From Candidatus Hydrogenedentota bacterium (lineage in GTDB: Bacteria; Hydrogenedentota; Hydrogenedentia; Hydrogenedentales; CAITNO01), in the NCBI GenBank assembly GCA_011046175.1, contig DSBB01000205.1:1-7573 (forward strand): 7,573 nucleotides of DNA, written 5' to 3'. The notes under the pieces were generated by a model. The model did no database searches, had not been told where the DNA came from, and worked only from the letters and a program-made list of their open reading frames with translations. Made by a program: the position numbers and the translations under genes. This document shows positions 1 through 6,606 of this stretch, in pieces. The stretch's first letter is position 1. Each line of letters opens with the position of its first letter.

Positions 1-5
1 AACGT

Positions 6-95
6 TACCGTCATTCCCGTGAAAACGGGAATCCAGAAGATACAAGAAGAACTGTTAACGCCAGATGGATTCCCGTTTTCACGGGAATGACGGTA
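6..95. repeat. MITE/REP-like element with 30-bp perfect inverted repeats
   Basis: Positions 6-35 and 66-95 are exact reverse complements over 30 bases, separated by a 30-base AT-richer centre. Each arm is itself a hairpin: an 8-bp stem (13-20 with 25-32) around GAAA in the left arm, and 69-76 with 81-88 around TTTC in the right arm. The element begins and ends with TA, which would fit a TA target duplication, although that could also be part of the arms. There is no room for a transposase, so it would have to be mobilised in trans. Similar GTCATTCCCG-type palindromes are dispersed in many bacterial genomes. It sits upstream of the sulfatase and could also act as a transcription barrier in either direction. 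The repeat is directly visible; the mobile-element reading is inference. Confidence 0.8.
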
Positions 96-115
96 GTCGT
101 GGTCAATAGGTCAAA

Positions 116-133
116 CTGACAAAAAATTGTCAG
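116..133. promoter_or_regulatory. 7-bp palindrome upstream of the sulfatase, possible operator
   Basis: CTGACAA (116-122) and TTGTCAG (127-133) form a perfect inverted repeat around AAAA. It lies about 60 bases before the sulfatase start. The right half contains TTGTCA (127-132), one mismatch from a -35 consensus, so a protein bound here could block a promoter. A direct repeat GGTCAA occurs just before it at 101-106 and 109-114. There is no T-run after the stem, so it is not a convincing terminator. The symmetry is seen; the operator role is a guess. Confidence 0.3.
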
Positions 134-156
134 CCAACCGGTGTTAAGCGCCTAAT
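127..156 (+). promoter_or_regulatory. weak candidate promoter for the sulfatase
   Basis: TTGTCA at 127-132 matches 5 of 6 positions of the sigma-70 -35 box. CCTAAT at 151-156 matches 4 of 6 of the -10 box with an 18-base spacer. Transcription would start near 163, giving a leader of roughly 30 bases before the ATG at 195. The match is weak, and the host's sigma factor preference is unknown. Confidence 0.25.
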
Positions 157-194
157 GGACCGCCCGTATTGGGATAAAAGGATAACGGGATATT

Positions 195-2054
195 ATGAAA
201 AAGAACCTTTTGAAAATCGCGATGAAGCGGCGCGAGTTTTTGCAGGCAACCTCGGCATTGGGTTTGGGAGCCCTGACATCGGCGCGCGCCGTTGAGAGTC
301 GGAAACGGATGAACATCCTGTGGATTGTGGTGGAAGACGCGTCGCCCCATCTCGGGTGTTATGGAGAAAAAGCCGTCCATACGCCGAATCTGGATTTGCT
401 GGCGGCGGAAGGGGTGCGTTTCGAGAACGCTTTTGTCTCCTGTCCCGTATGTTCGCCCTGTCGCTCGGCGTTGGTTACGGGTATGTATCAGACGACCATC
501 GGCAGTCATCACCATCGCAGCCAGGGCAAAGACTTGAAACGGGGCGGCAACGCGGCCTATTACGACAGTTATCGCCTGCCCGCGGCCATTCCGCTTGTGA
601 GCGATTTGTTTCGAGAGGCGGGATACTACGTGTGCAACGGCGCGGACGCGGACGCGAAACGCCCCGGGAAAACGGACTACAATTTTTTGCCGGACCGGGA
701 ACTCTATGACGGCGCGGATTGGCGGAACGCCCCGGCGGGCACGCCGTTTTTCGCCCAGATACAGTTGAAAGGCGGGAAGTCGCGCCCGAAAGAATTTGAT
801 GCGGGCGATTTTGAACTGCCGCCCTACTATCCGGAAGACGACGTTATTCGCAGGGATTGGGCGGAATACCTGGGGTGTTGGGAGCAAACGGACCGGGAAG
901 TGGGAACAATTATCAGCCAACTCAAGGAAGCGGGAAAATATGACAACACCGTGATAGTGTTCCTTACGGATCATGGCATCTCACACGCACGGGGAAAACA
1001 GTTTCTTTATGAAGAAGGCATTCGCATTCCCTTGATAGTCCGGTTGCCGGATGACCGAATGAGCGGGACGGTGCGACGTGATTTGGCGACGCATATTGAC
1101 CTCGTGCCCACATCATTGGCTCTGGCGGGCGTTCCAATACCCGCGCACCTTCAAGGGTGTGACTTGTTTGCGGATGAGTACAAGGAGCGTTCCTTTGTGG
1201 CGGCGGCGCGCGATCGGTGCGACGAAACGTTGGATACGATTCGTTGCATTCGCACGGCGCGATACAAGTATATCCGCAACTTTCAATCTTTTCGGCCCCA
1301 TCTGCAGCACAACCAATACAAAGACGGCAAAGAGATTGTGCAGCGGCTGCGGGAACTGCACGCGGCGGGAAAACTGAATCCGTTGCAGGCCAGCCTTTTT
1401 GTTGCTCCCCGGCCTGTAGAAGAACTTTACGATCTTGAAAAGGACCCTTATGAGACTGAGAATCTCGCGCACAGGCCGGAATATGAAGAAATAACGGCGC
1501 GACTGCGCAGGCAATTATACGAGTGGATGGCGGAGACGCGCGATCCCGGCCTTTTCCCGGAACCTATTCTTGAGGACATGGGACGGAAGCATGGCAATAA
1601 ATACGCCGCACTGCAAGCGGTCGCCCCGCAACAACTGCCGGTTCTGATTGAAACCGTTGAGGCGGGAGAAAGCGGCAACACAGCGGCGCTTCTCGATGCG
1701 TTGCAAGCCGATGTCCCCGCGCAGCGTTACTGGGCGGCCACGTGGCTTGGAAACATAGGCGGAGACGGCGTGATTGCCGGGCTGGAAAACGCCGTAAAAG
1801 ATGAAACGTCCGTGGTGCGGGTGGCCGTCCTTCTTGCGTTATGCAGGCTCGGTCAAGCGGGGCGATATCTGCCGGCGCTGGTGGAACTGATTGACGACGC
1901 GAATCTCACCACTGGCATGTATGCCATGGACGCCATAGAGCAGACGGGCATTCTGGGAGAGGTTGCCGCCGCCGCCGTGGACAAGGCGCTGGCGTCTCCT
2001 TTTGATTCAACCCAACGTTATGGAAAGCGCATGGCGGCAAAACTCGGCGGGTAA
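195..2054 (+). CDS. Tat-exported formylglycine-dependent sulfatase (S1 family) with HEAT-like C-terminal region
   Basis: A type I sulfatase that should hydrolyse sulfate esters, probably on polysaccharide or glycosaminoglycan fragments, outside the cytoplasm. Residues 1-32 form a Tat signal: KRREFLQ at 11-17, a short hydrophobic stretch, and ARA before the likely cleavage site. The catalytic motif is C86-S-P-C-R90; C86 should be oxidised to formylglycine. Metal and active-site candidates are E47-D48, D259-H260 and K268 (in RGKQF). LYDLEKDPYE at 411-420 is a usual sulfatase C-terminal motif. After about residue 467, alanine- and leucine-rich helical pairs resemble HEAT/PBS repeats. The wording near the active site resembles N-sulfoglucosamine sulfohydrolase/heparan-type sulfatases, but the substrate cannot be assigned. 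A GGGA (187-190) precedes the ATG at 195; M10 at 222 is an alternative start with no clear ribosome binding site. The 619-residue length is normal for this class with an extra tail. Confidence 0.93.
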   Translation: MKKNLLKIAMKRREFLQATSALGLGALTSARAVESRKRMNILWIVVEDASPHLGCYGEKAVHTPNLDLLAAEGVRFENAFVSCPVCSPCRSALVTGMYQTTIGSHHHRSQGKDLKRGGNAAYYDSYRLPAAIPLVSDLFREAGYYVCNGADADAKRPGKTDYNFLPDRELYDGADWRNAPAGTPFFAQIQLKGGKSRPKEFDAGDFELPPYYPEDDVIRRDWAEYLGCWEQTDREVGTIISQLKEAGKYDNTVIVFLTDHGISHARGKQFLYEEGIRIPLIVRLPDDRMSGTVRRDLATHIDLVPTSLALAGVPIPAHLQGCDLFADEYKERSFVAAARDRCDETLDTIRCIRTARYKYIRNFQSFRPHLQHNQYKDGKEIVQRLRELHAAGKLNPLQASLFVAPRPVEELYDLEKDPYETENLAHRPEYEEITARLRRQLYEWMAETRDPGLFPEPILEDMGRKHGNKYAALQAVAPQQLPVLIETVEAGESGNTAALLDALQADVPAQRYWAATWLGNIGGDGVIAGLENAVKDETSVVRVAVLLALCRLGQAGRYLPALVELIDDANLTTGMYAMDAIEQTGILGEVAAAAVDKALASPFDSTQRYGKRMAAKLGG

Positions 2055-2136
2055 GAGGCGTTCTGTCGCCACGGCAGCTGTCGGGTGCGGGAATAATTGC
2101 CCGGACGGCAAACCGCATAATGCGCGAGAGGCCGTG

Positions 2137-4011
2137 TCACGTGTTTGATCTATCGGCTTCATCCTTGTCGGAATGGGAATAAATCGAGACGTCATGATAT
2201 TTCCCATGCAGATAGAGCGCTTGTCGCCGGACGCCCAACCGCTTGAAGCCCAAGGCTTCAAGACATGTCGCAAGCCCGGTTTCGGCGGATGTAACGGGCG
2301 TCAGGATTTGCGCCAGTTGTTGGCTTCGTTTCATTTCTGTCAGCAGCGTGCGCAGCGCGCGGCGGACGCCGGATTCTTCATACGCCTTTTTGTCGCGCAT
2401 ATACAGCCACGCCCAGGCAAGTCCGCGGATGGTCGTCGCCGGTCGCGCCCTGAGCAAGCCGCAGGGAGCGCCGTTGGGACGGGTCAGCACGAATTCCTGT
2501 TCCATGCCGCGCGGATGCAGCGCGTCCATCTCCCGGTCGTAGCGTGTTGCAAGCAAGAGGCCGCTCTCGTTGCAAGTGAAATAGGCGGCGTTGTTCCAAT
2601 TTTCCCATTTCACCAGCCATTCGGCGTCGCTTTCCCGCAGCGGTCTGGGAATCAACCGCATCTGATACGCGGCTTTTGCCGTTTGCAGCCAGGACATTTT
2701 TTTGCCGCCGCGTATTGCCCGGGCGACATGGGAGAAGTCCACGTCTGCAGAGGAAAGCGTGTTAAATGCGTCTATCAAATGGGCAAGCCACAGACGTTGC
2801 CCGTCGCACCAGCGCGGGTCGGGCGTATTGACATGCCCCGTCCGCCGGTGGTGTATGATCGCATGCCCCCCGCCGCACAAGCACCGCGCCCAACATTGCC
2901 GGCAGGCCGGCATCAGCGCGGCGCTTATCTGCTCGAAAGGCCGCAGCGCTTCGGGCGCGCGGCGCCCCTCGATCGCCGAACCCAACCGGAACCGCGTTTC
3001 GCCCAAAAACTCGGGGGAGGGAAAGACGCCCCCGTCTCCGTCTACGGCAAGTTCACGCCGGCCCGCGCCGTCGGCACGCCGCACGGGCGCGCCCTGATGC
3101 ACCGCATCAAAGAGCGAGGCGAAGGGTTCCGCGCGGAAATAGCGGCGCTGCAACAGCTGTTCGGCGTACCATGCGGCATTTGCGCGAAGGGCGTCCGCCA
3201 TGTCGGCGGGGTCAATCTGCGGGTTTGCGGCATACGCGCCGGGAATATCCAGGAAGATGTCGCGGTATCCGGCATTGTAAAGGTCTTGCAGCAGCGTGTG
3301 AAAGGCAGCGCTGTTCGGACGCGCCACCAGCCTGAAATCAGAAACCGTTTGCTCTCGCTTCAACACAGCGGCTGCCTTGCGCGCCTTGGCGCCTGAAAGC
3401 GCAAGAACGCGAGAAATGTCTGCGGCGCTATCCCCATCCTCGCGCAACGCAACATCAAGGTTGTATTCCGCGGCGTCAGGTTTCAAAGGCACGCTCAGGC
3501 GCAGTTGAATTTCAGCGCCATGACATCTTGTCGCGGCCTGTAAACGTTTGAACACGCGGCCCACAGGTTCATGGTTGCCCGCGCGCGCGGCGGACTCCTT
3601 ATCGTATATCAGCTGCAGCGTGAGGTTATTGTGCGTTCCGGACGCGGCAAGCAGCAGTGTCGCCGCCGCGTCAACACGCTCCTCGAGGGGCGCAATCCCG
3701 CCTGTTGCCATGACGCTGATTTTATTTATGCCGGTCCTTTCCGTCGCTTCTCGCAGCAACTCCTCGTCCTTTGGGGCGGCCAGTATGGCCTTGGTGACGC
3801 GGAGCCACTCGAGTTCACCCACCACCTCTTCGAGGTCCTTGCGCGGATGTTTGTCCCGGAGCAGATAATAAATTCTGTTCACCGGTTCGCGGGGGTAGTA
3901 TTCAAGGACATCCCAGGAAATGTGGTCGCACTCGAAACAAAAGCATGTGGATGGGTCTATGACAAAGCGCCGCCCGCCGATTTGGAATCTGTGCAACAAC
4001 GGCGATGCCAT
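2137..4011 (-). CDS. radical SAM/SPASM-derived pseudoenzyme fused to a GNAT-like domain
   Basis: A 624-residue fusion. Residues 1-80 resemble the N-terminal peptide-recognition segment of SCIFF-type radical SAM maturases. Residues about 97-300 look like a decayed radical SAM barrel: ASGTHNNLTLQLIYDKES (123-140) aligns by eye with the segment that normally ends in FFGGEPLL, and there is no CX3CX2C anywhere. Residues about 315-385 are SPASM-like: GAGRRELAVDGDGGVFPSPE (315-334) and CRQCWARCLCGGGH (370-383), but the usual Cys before GAG is D314, the Cys of YPC is S332, and the final Cys is H383. Residues about 451-612 are GNAT-like, ending in RRQALYLHGKYHDV. It probably cannot cleave SAM; it may bind a peptide and act as scaffold or acyltransferase. 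Last gene of the operon: its ATG shares one base with the permease TGA, after a GGGAG site. The same frame runs open 188 codons further upstream inside the permease, but that part is shadow. Confidence 0.8.
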   Translation of the reverse strand: MASPLLHRFQIGGRRFVIDPSTCFCFECDHISWDVLEYYPREPVNRIYYLLRDKHPRKDLEEVVGELEWLRVTKAILAAPKDEELLREATERTGINKISVMATGGIAPLEERVDAAATLLLAASGTHNNLTLQLIYDKESAARAGNHEPVGRVFKRLQAATRCHGAEIQLRLSVPLKPDAAEYNLDVALREDGDSAADISRVLALSGAKARKAAAVLKREQTVSDFRLVARPNSAAFHTLLQDLYNAGYRDIFLDIPGAYAANPQIDPADMADALRANAAWYAEQLLQRRYFRAEPFASLFDAVHQGAPVRRADGAGRRELAVDGDGGVFPSPEFLGETRFRLGSAIEGRRAPEALRPFEQISAALMPACRQCWARCLCGGGHAIIHHRRTGHVNTPDPRWCDGQRLWLAHLIDAFNTLSSADVDFSHVARAIRGGKKMSWLQTAKAAYQMRLIPRPLRESDAEWLVKWENWNNAAYFTCNESGLLLATRYDREMDALHPRGMEQEFVLTRPNGAPCGLLRARPATTIRGLAWAWLYMRDKKAYEESGVRRALRTLLTEMKRSQQLAQILTPVTSAETGLATCLEALGFKRLGVRRQALYLHGKYHDVSIYSHSDKDEADRSNT

Positions 4012-4871
4012 CAGTAACTCCCGAGCGTGCCTTTTGACCGGCTGTAATCTTCCATGAAGCGGAAGACGACAAGCCCGATTACCGTCCAGAGAACACAACT
4101 TGCAATAAGCCAATAGAAAGAGGGATAAAGGAAAACGGAACGAAACACCTCGATGGGTTCGCCGTTGACGGCGGTGATGGTGGTCATCTGGTTCTTTATG
4201 AGCACATATTTCAGGCAGATGGTGGCGTCGGTAATGGGCAGCATGTGCAGGATGAAAGCCAGCGGCCAAGGCTGATTGAGAATTTCCTCTCGCGCAAATA
4301 CGGCCAACGCAAACAAGCCCATGCGCAACAAAATCGCCATCTGCCCCACCTGCTTGAACACCAGCACCAAGCCGCCCACCATGAAGCCGAAGCCGACGAG
4401 ATTGAAAAAAGTGAGCGTCAACAACACAAGAATGGGGATGGTGTCCCAGTGCAGCATGCCGCCTACGCTCCATGTTACCGCGAAAACCATTATGCCGGAG
4501 GACAGCACCGACGCCACGGAACCGACCACGGTCTGCGCAAGGAAATTGACCGCAAGGCCGTGGGGACTCATGCATAGTTGCTCGAGCACGCCCGTGGCGG
4601 CCATGCCCTGCAAGCCCTGGGTGAACATGCCCACCACGCCGAAGGCATACATGCCGATAATGAAGCCCAGCACGAAATTGGTGGCGGCGGTCGGATCGTC
4701 AAAGCGGCTCAGGCCTTCCTCGATGCCGGGACGGCTGTAAATAAACCCGGCTATCAGCACCATCAGCATGCCGTAGCCGATGACCATTCCTGTGAGCGTG
4801 CGGAACCAATAACGGCGCATGATAATAAAAGAGCGGACAATTTCCGCCTTCATTACCAGTAAAAATGACAT
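4011..4871 (-). CDS. ABC-2 type transporter permease
   Basis: A 286-residue integral membrane protein that should pair with the ATPase encoded just upstream to export a small molecule, peptide or lipid. About six membrane segments can be read: roughly residues 24-46, 64-88, 108-133, 145-171, 177-195 and 252-272. GVLEQLCMSP (94-103) is the cytoplasmic coupling motif typical of ABC-2 permeases (GxLEQL..sP), and the end, SKGTLGSY (279-286), matches the RGTLGxY C terminus seen in this family. A stretch at about 196-250 between the last two segments is likely extracytoplasmic. An AAAGGAA site (4876-4882 on the minus strand) lies about 5 bases before the ATG. The gap to the ATPase gene is 14 bases and the stop overlaps the next start. 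Exporter polarity is inferred from the family; the substrate is unknown. Confidence 0.88.
   Translation of the reverse strand: MSFLLVMKAEIVRSFIIMRRYWFRTLTGMVIGYGMLMVLIAGFIYSRPGIEEGLSRFDDPTAATNFVLGFIIGMYAFGVVGMFTQGLQGMAATGVLEQLCMSPHGLAVNFLAQTVVGSVASVLSSGIMVFAVTWSVGGMLHWDTIPILVLLTLTFFNLVGFGFMVGGLVLVFKQVGQMAILLRMGLFALAVFAREEILNQPWPLAFILHMLPITDATICLKYVLIKNQMTTITAVNGEPIEVFRSVFLYPSFYWLIASCVLWTVIGLVVFRFMEDYSRSKGTLGSY
4018..4022 (-). promoter_or_regulatory. ribosome binding site fixing the start of the SPASM-GNAT gene
   Basis: Read on the minus strand this is GGGAG, six bases before the ATG at 4011. The ATG overlaps the permease stop as TGATG, a classic coupling arrangement. It supports the start at 4011 over the much longer open frame that extends back to 4575. 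Confidence 0.65.
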
Positions 4872-4885
4872 GACGTTCCTTTCCG

Positions 4886-5914
4886 TTATTCAGAGGGCTG
4901 GTCGGACGCCGTCAGACGCAGGAATATGCTCTCGAGATTTTGTTGCCGTTGTGTGATGGCGCGCAATTGATAGCCGTCCTGTTCCAGTTTCCGGGTTAAT
5001 CCGTACAGGGCCGCTGAACGCGGTTCCAATTCGGGCGTGAGATGCGCCACCAGCGCGGGGCCGTCCAGACCTTCTTCCACTTCCGTCCTGACAACGCCCG
5101 GCAATTCCATGAACGCTTCCGGGGCGGGCGGACGTTCCACCTTGAACACGAAAATCTGCTCGGAAAACACGTCCAACAGTTCTTCCGTGCGTTTGCAGGC
5201 GACCAATCTGCCGTGGTTGATAATGCCGATGCGGTCGCATAATTCCTGCGCCACGTGCATGTCGTGGGTGGTGACCAGCACGCTGCGTCCCTGGTGGCGC
5301 GTCATCTCCATCACCTTGTCCTTGATGGCGCGACTGCTCTGCACGTCGAGTCCCGTGGTGGGTTCGTCCAGCAGCAACACCTGCGGGTCGGCGATGAGGG
5401 CAATGCAAATAGCCAATTTCTGTTTTTGTCCCCGGGACAGGCGGCGCACCTGCACATTCTTTTTGTCCTTCAATCCGATGAAATCCAGCAGGTCATGGGC
5501 GCGCTGCTTCAATATGGGGCCGCGCACGTCCTTCAGCATGCCGTAATACACCAGATTTTCCAGCGGGGTCAGGGGCCAGATGCTGGTGCGCGTGCCTTCA
5601 AGCACCACGCCGACGCGGCGCAACACCTGTTTCCGCTTTTTGTCCACGTCCAGCCCGTCCACCAGCGCTTGCCCCTTGTCGGGGCGCACCAACCCGGAAA
5701 TCATCTTCACCATGGTGGTTTTGCCCGCGCCGTTCGGCCCAAGCAGCCCGAAGATTTCGCCGCGCTGAATGCCGAAGGTGACGTCGTCCGCCGCGCTTAC
5801 ATTGCGCCTCTTGAAGAAGCGGCGTTTGCGCGTGTCCTCGTCCACGGGAAACAGATGCCGTGTCGTAAACACCTTGTGAATATGTCGCAATTCGACTAAT
5901 AGTTCTTCGGTCAT
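4886..5914 (-). CDS. ABC transporter ATP-binding protein (DrrA/NodI-like exporter type)
   Basis: A 342-residue cytoplasmic ATPase powering the adjacent ABC-2 permease. Visible motifs: Walker A GPNGAGKTT (59-67), signature LSRGQ (159-163, in place of LSGGQ), Walker B LLLDEP (180-185) with catalytic E184, D-loop GLD (188-190) and switch histidine H217 in TTHD. The usual Q-loop glutamine is E106 in VVLEGTRTSIWPLTPLENL; this acidic version followed by an LTxLENL motif is familiar in drug- and polysaccharide-exporting ABC-2 ATPases, so it is not a sign of decay. An insertion at about residues 20-37, rich in Lys and Arg, lies between the first strand and Walker A. The C-terminal 100 residues form the small regulatory domain common in this group. 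Its ATG overlaps the CPBP stop by 4 bases (ATGA), with GGAG 5 bases upstream. Confidence 0.95.
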   Translation of the reverse strand: MTEELLVELRHIHKVFTTRHLFPVDEDTRKRRFFKRRNVSAADDVTFGIQRGEIFGLLGPNGAGKTTMVKMISGLVRPDKGQALVDGLDVDKKRKQVLRRVGVVLEGTRTSIWPLTPLENLVYYGMLKDVRGPILKQRAHDLLDFIGLKDKKNVQVRRLSRGQKQKLAICIALIADPQVLLLDEPTTGLDVQSSRAIKDKVMEMTRHQGRSVLVTTHDMHVAQELCDRIGIINHGRLVACKRTEELLDVFSEQIFVFKVERPPAPEAFMELPGVVRTEVEEGLDGPALVAHLTPELEPRSAALYGLTRKLEQDGYQLRAITQRQQNLESIFLRLTASDQPSE

Positions 5915-6606
5915 GGGAACTCCGCCGCAGATGAGGCATGCTGTTTTTTGAGAATGCGCATCGCCTGTTCCGGCTCATTGTCTTCTTCCAAAAGAACACA
6001 ATACTCCAGATAGGCGCTCTCCACGTTTCGCGCCAGATGGGCCAGCGTCACAATCGTCAGACTGTAGGTGTAATAATATACCATGCCGATGGCCAGTGAA
6101 AACAGGAAAAACTCGAAGGCGCACAGCCGTCCGTTTTTGAAAAAATGCTGGTGCAGTATGCAGAAGGACACGGCCGTCAACAGTATGGCGGGGACGGGGC
6201 GTCCCAGTGCGTTCGTCAGGATGTCTTGCGCCGCCGCGCGATAGACCAACTCCTCAATGATGCATACGCCGGCAAATCGAAACACCAGCTCAGGCGATTG
6301 CTTCATGAACGCGCCAATGCCGCGCAAGTCAACAAGATGGCGCGCCACATCGCCCGCATGCTGGTGGGTAATCATCAGCGACATCGCAAACAGGAAGTGG
6401 CCCAAAGCCAGTCCCAGGGCAATATCCACAGGCGACCAGAGCGCGCGCGACAACAGTCCGGAACGCGCCGCCCACCAGATTGCAATCGCCAGCAATATGA
6501 ACTGGAGAACATGGCCGGGGAAGGCGGGCACATTCCGGGCGCAAGCGTTCCGGCAAAGGGCGTGCGCCGTATAGGCGCACCATATAACAATGAAGACTGT
6601 GGTCAC
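5911..6606 (-). CDS. CPBP family intramembrane metalloprotease (CAAX protease/bacteriocin-processing type)
   Basis: A 231-residue multi-pass membrane protein. All three CPBP motifs are present: EExxxR at E118-E119 to R123 (IEELVYR), FxxxH at F148-H152 (FCILH) and HxxxN at H190-N194 (HLARN), so it should be an active glutamate/histidine intramembrane protease. Hydrophobic stretches at about 2-15, 34-47, 62-79, 110-118, 138-151, 163-178 and 181-192 fit the fold. The C-terminal tail after about residue 205 is charged and probably cytoplasmic. Members of this family often sit in bacteriocin or other peptide gene clusters, where they process leaders or give self-immunity; here it lies beside an exporter and a maturase-like protein, which fits either role. 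The start is GTG at 6606, overlapping the upstream stop by 4 bases (GTGA). Substrate unknown. Confidence 0.85.
   Translation of the reverse strand: MTTVFIVIWCAYTAHALCRNACARNVPAFPGHVLQFILLAIAIWWAARSGLLSRALWSPVDIALGLALGHFLFAMSLMITHQHAGDVARHLVDLRGIGAFMKQSPELVFRFAGVCIIEELVYRAAAQDILTNALGRPVPAILLTAVSFCILHQHFFKNGRLCAFEFFLFSLAIGMVYYYTYSLTIVTLAHLARNVESAYLEYCVLLEEDNEPEQAMRILKKQHASSAAEFP

Noticed and set aside
144..974. Minus-strand open frame of 276 codons over the sulfatase start
   Set aside because: Antisense to a clearly conserved sulfatase with intact active-site motifs; no domain visible in its translation.
2055..2136. Bidirectional terminator between the convergent genes
   Set aside because: Only short stems are present (for example 2057-2060 with 2067-2070) and there is no T-run on either strand, so I cannot support a terminator.
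2055..2136. Short precursor peptide gene for the putative RiPP pathway
   Set aside because: The gap is too short and shows no ribosome binding site with an open frame; the other genes are packed without room for one.
2173..3396. Plus-strand open frame of 407 codons
   Set aside because: It lies antisense to the SPASM-GNAT gene; the translation is rich in Arg, Gly and Ala with no recognisable motif, as expected of a GC-rich shadow frame.
3690..3720. Residues ATGGIAP (102-108) of the fusion protein as a GGEP motif remnant
   Set aside because: They lie before the helix and strand that precede GGEP in the family; the matching position is YDKESA further on.
4012..4575. 188-codon N-terminal extension of the SPASM-GNAT frame
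   Set aside because: It overlaps the permease gene completely, its translation has no family features, and a good GGGAG site plus TGATG coupling marks the start at 4011.
5400..5620. ABC ATPase inactive because of E106 in the Q-loop and LSRGQ signature
   Set aside because: Both variants are common in the ABC-2 exporter ATPase subfamily, and Walker A, Walker B and the switch histidine are intact.
5255..5899. Plus-strand open frame of 214 codons with many His and Gln residues
   Set aside because: It is the complement of the well-supported ABC ATPase gene; its His-rich composition is a by-product of the opposite strand.
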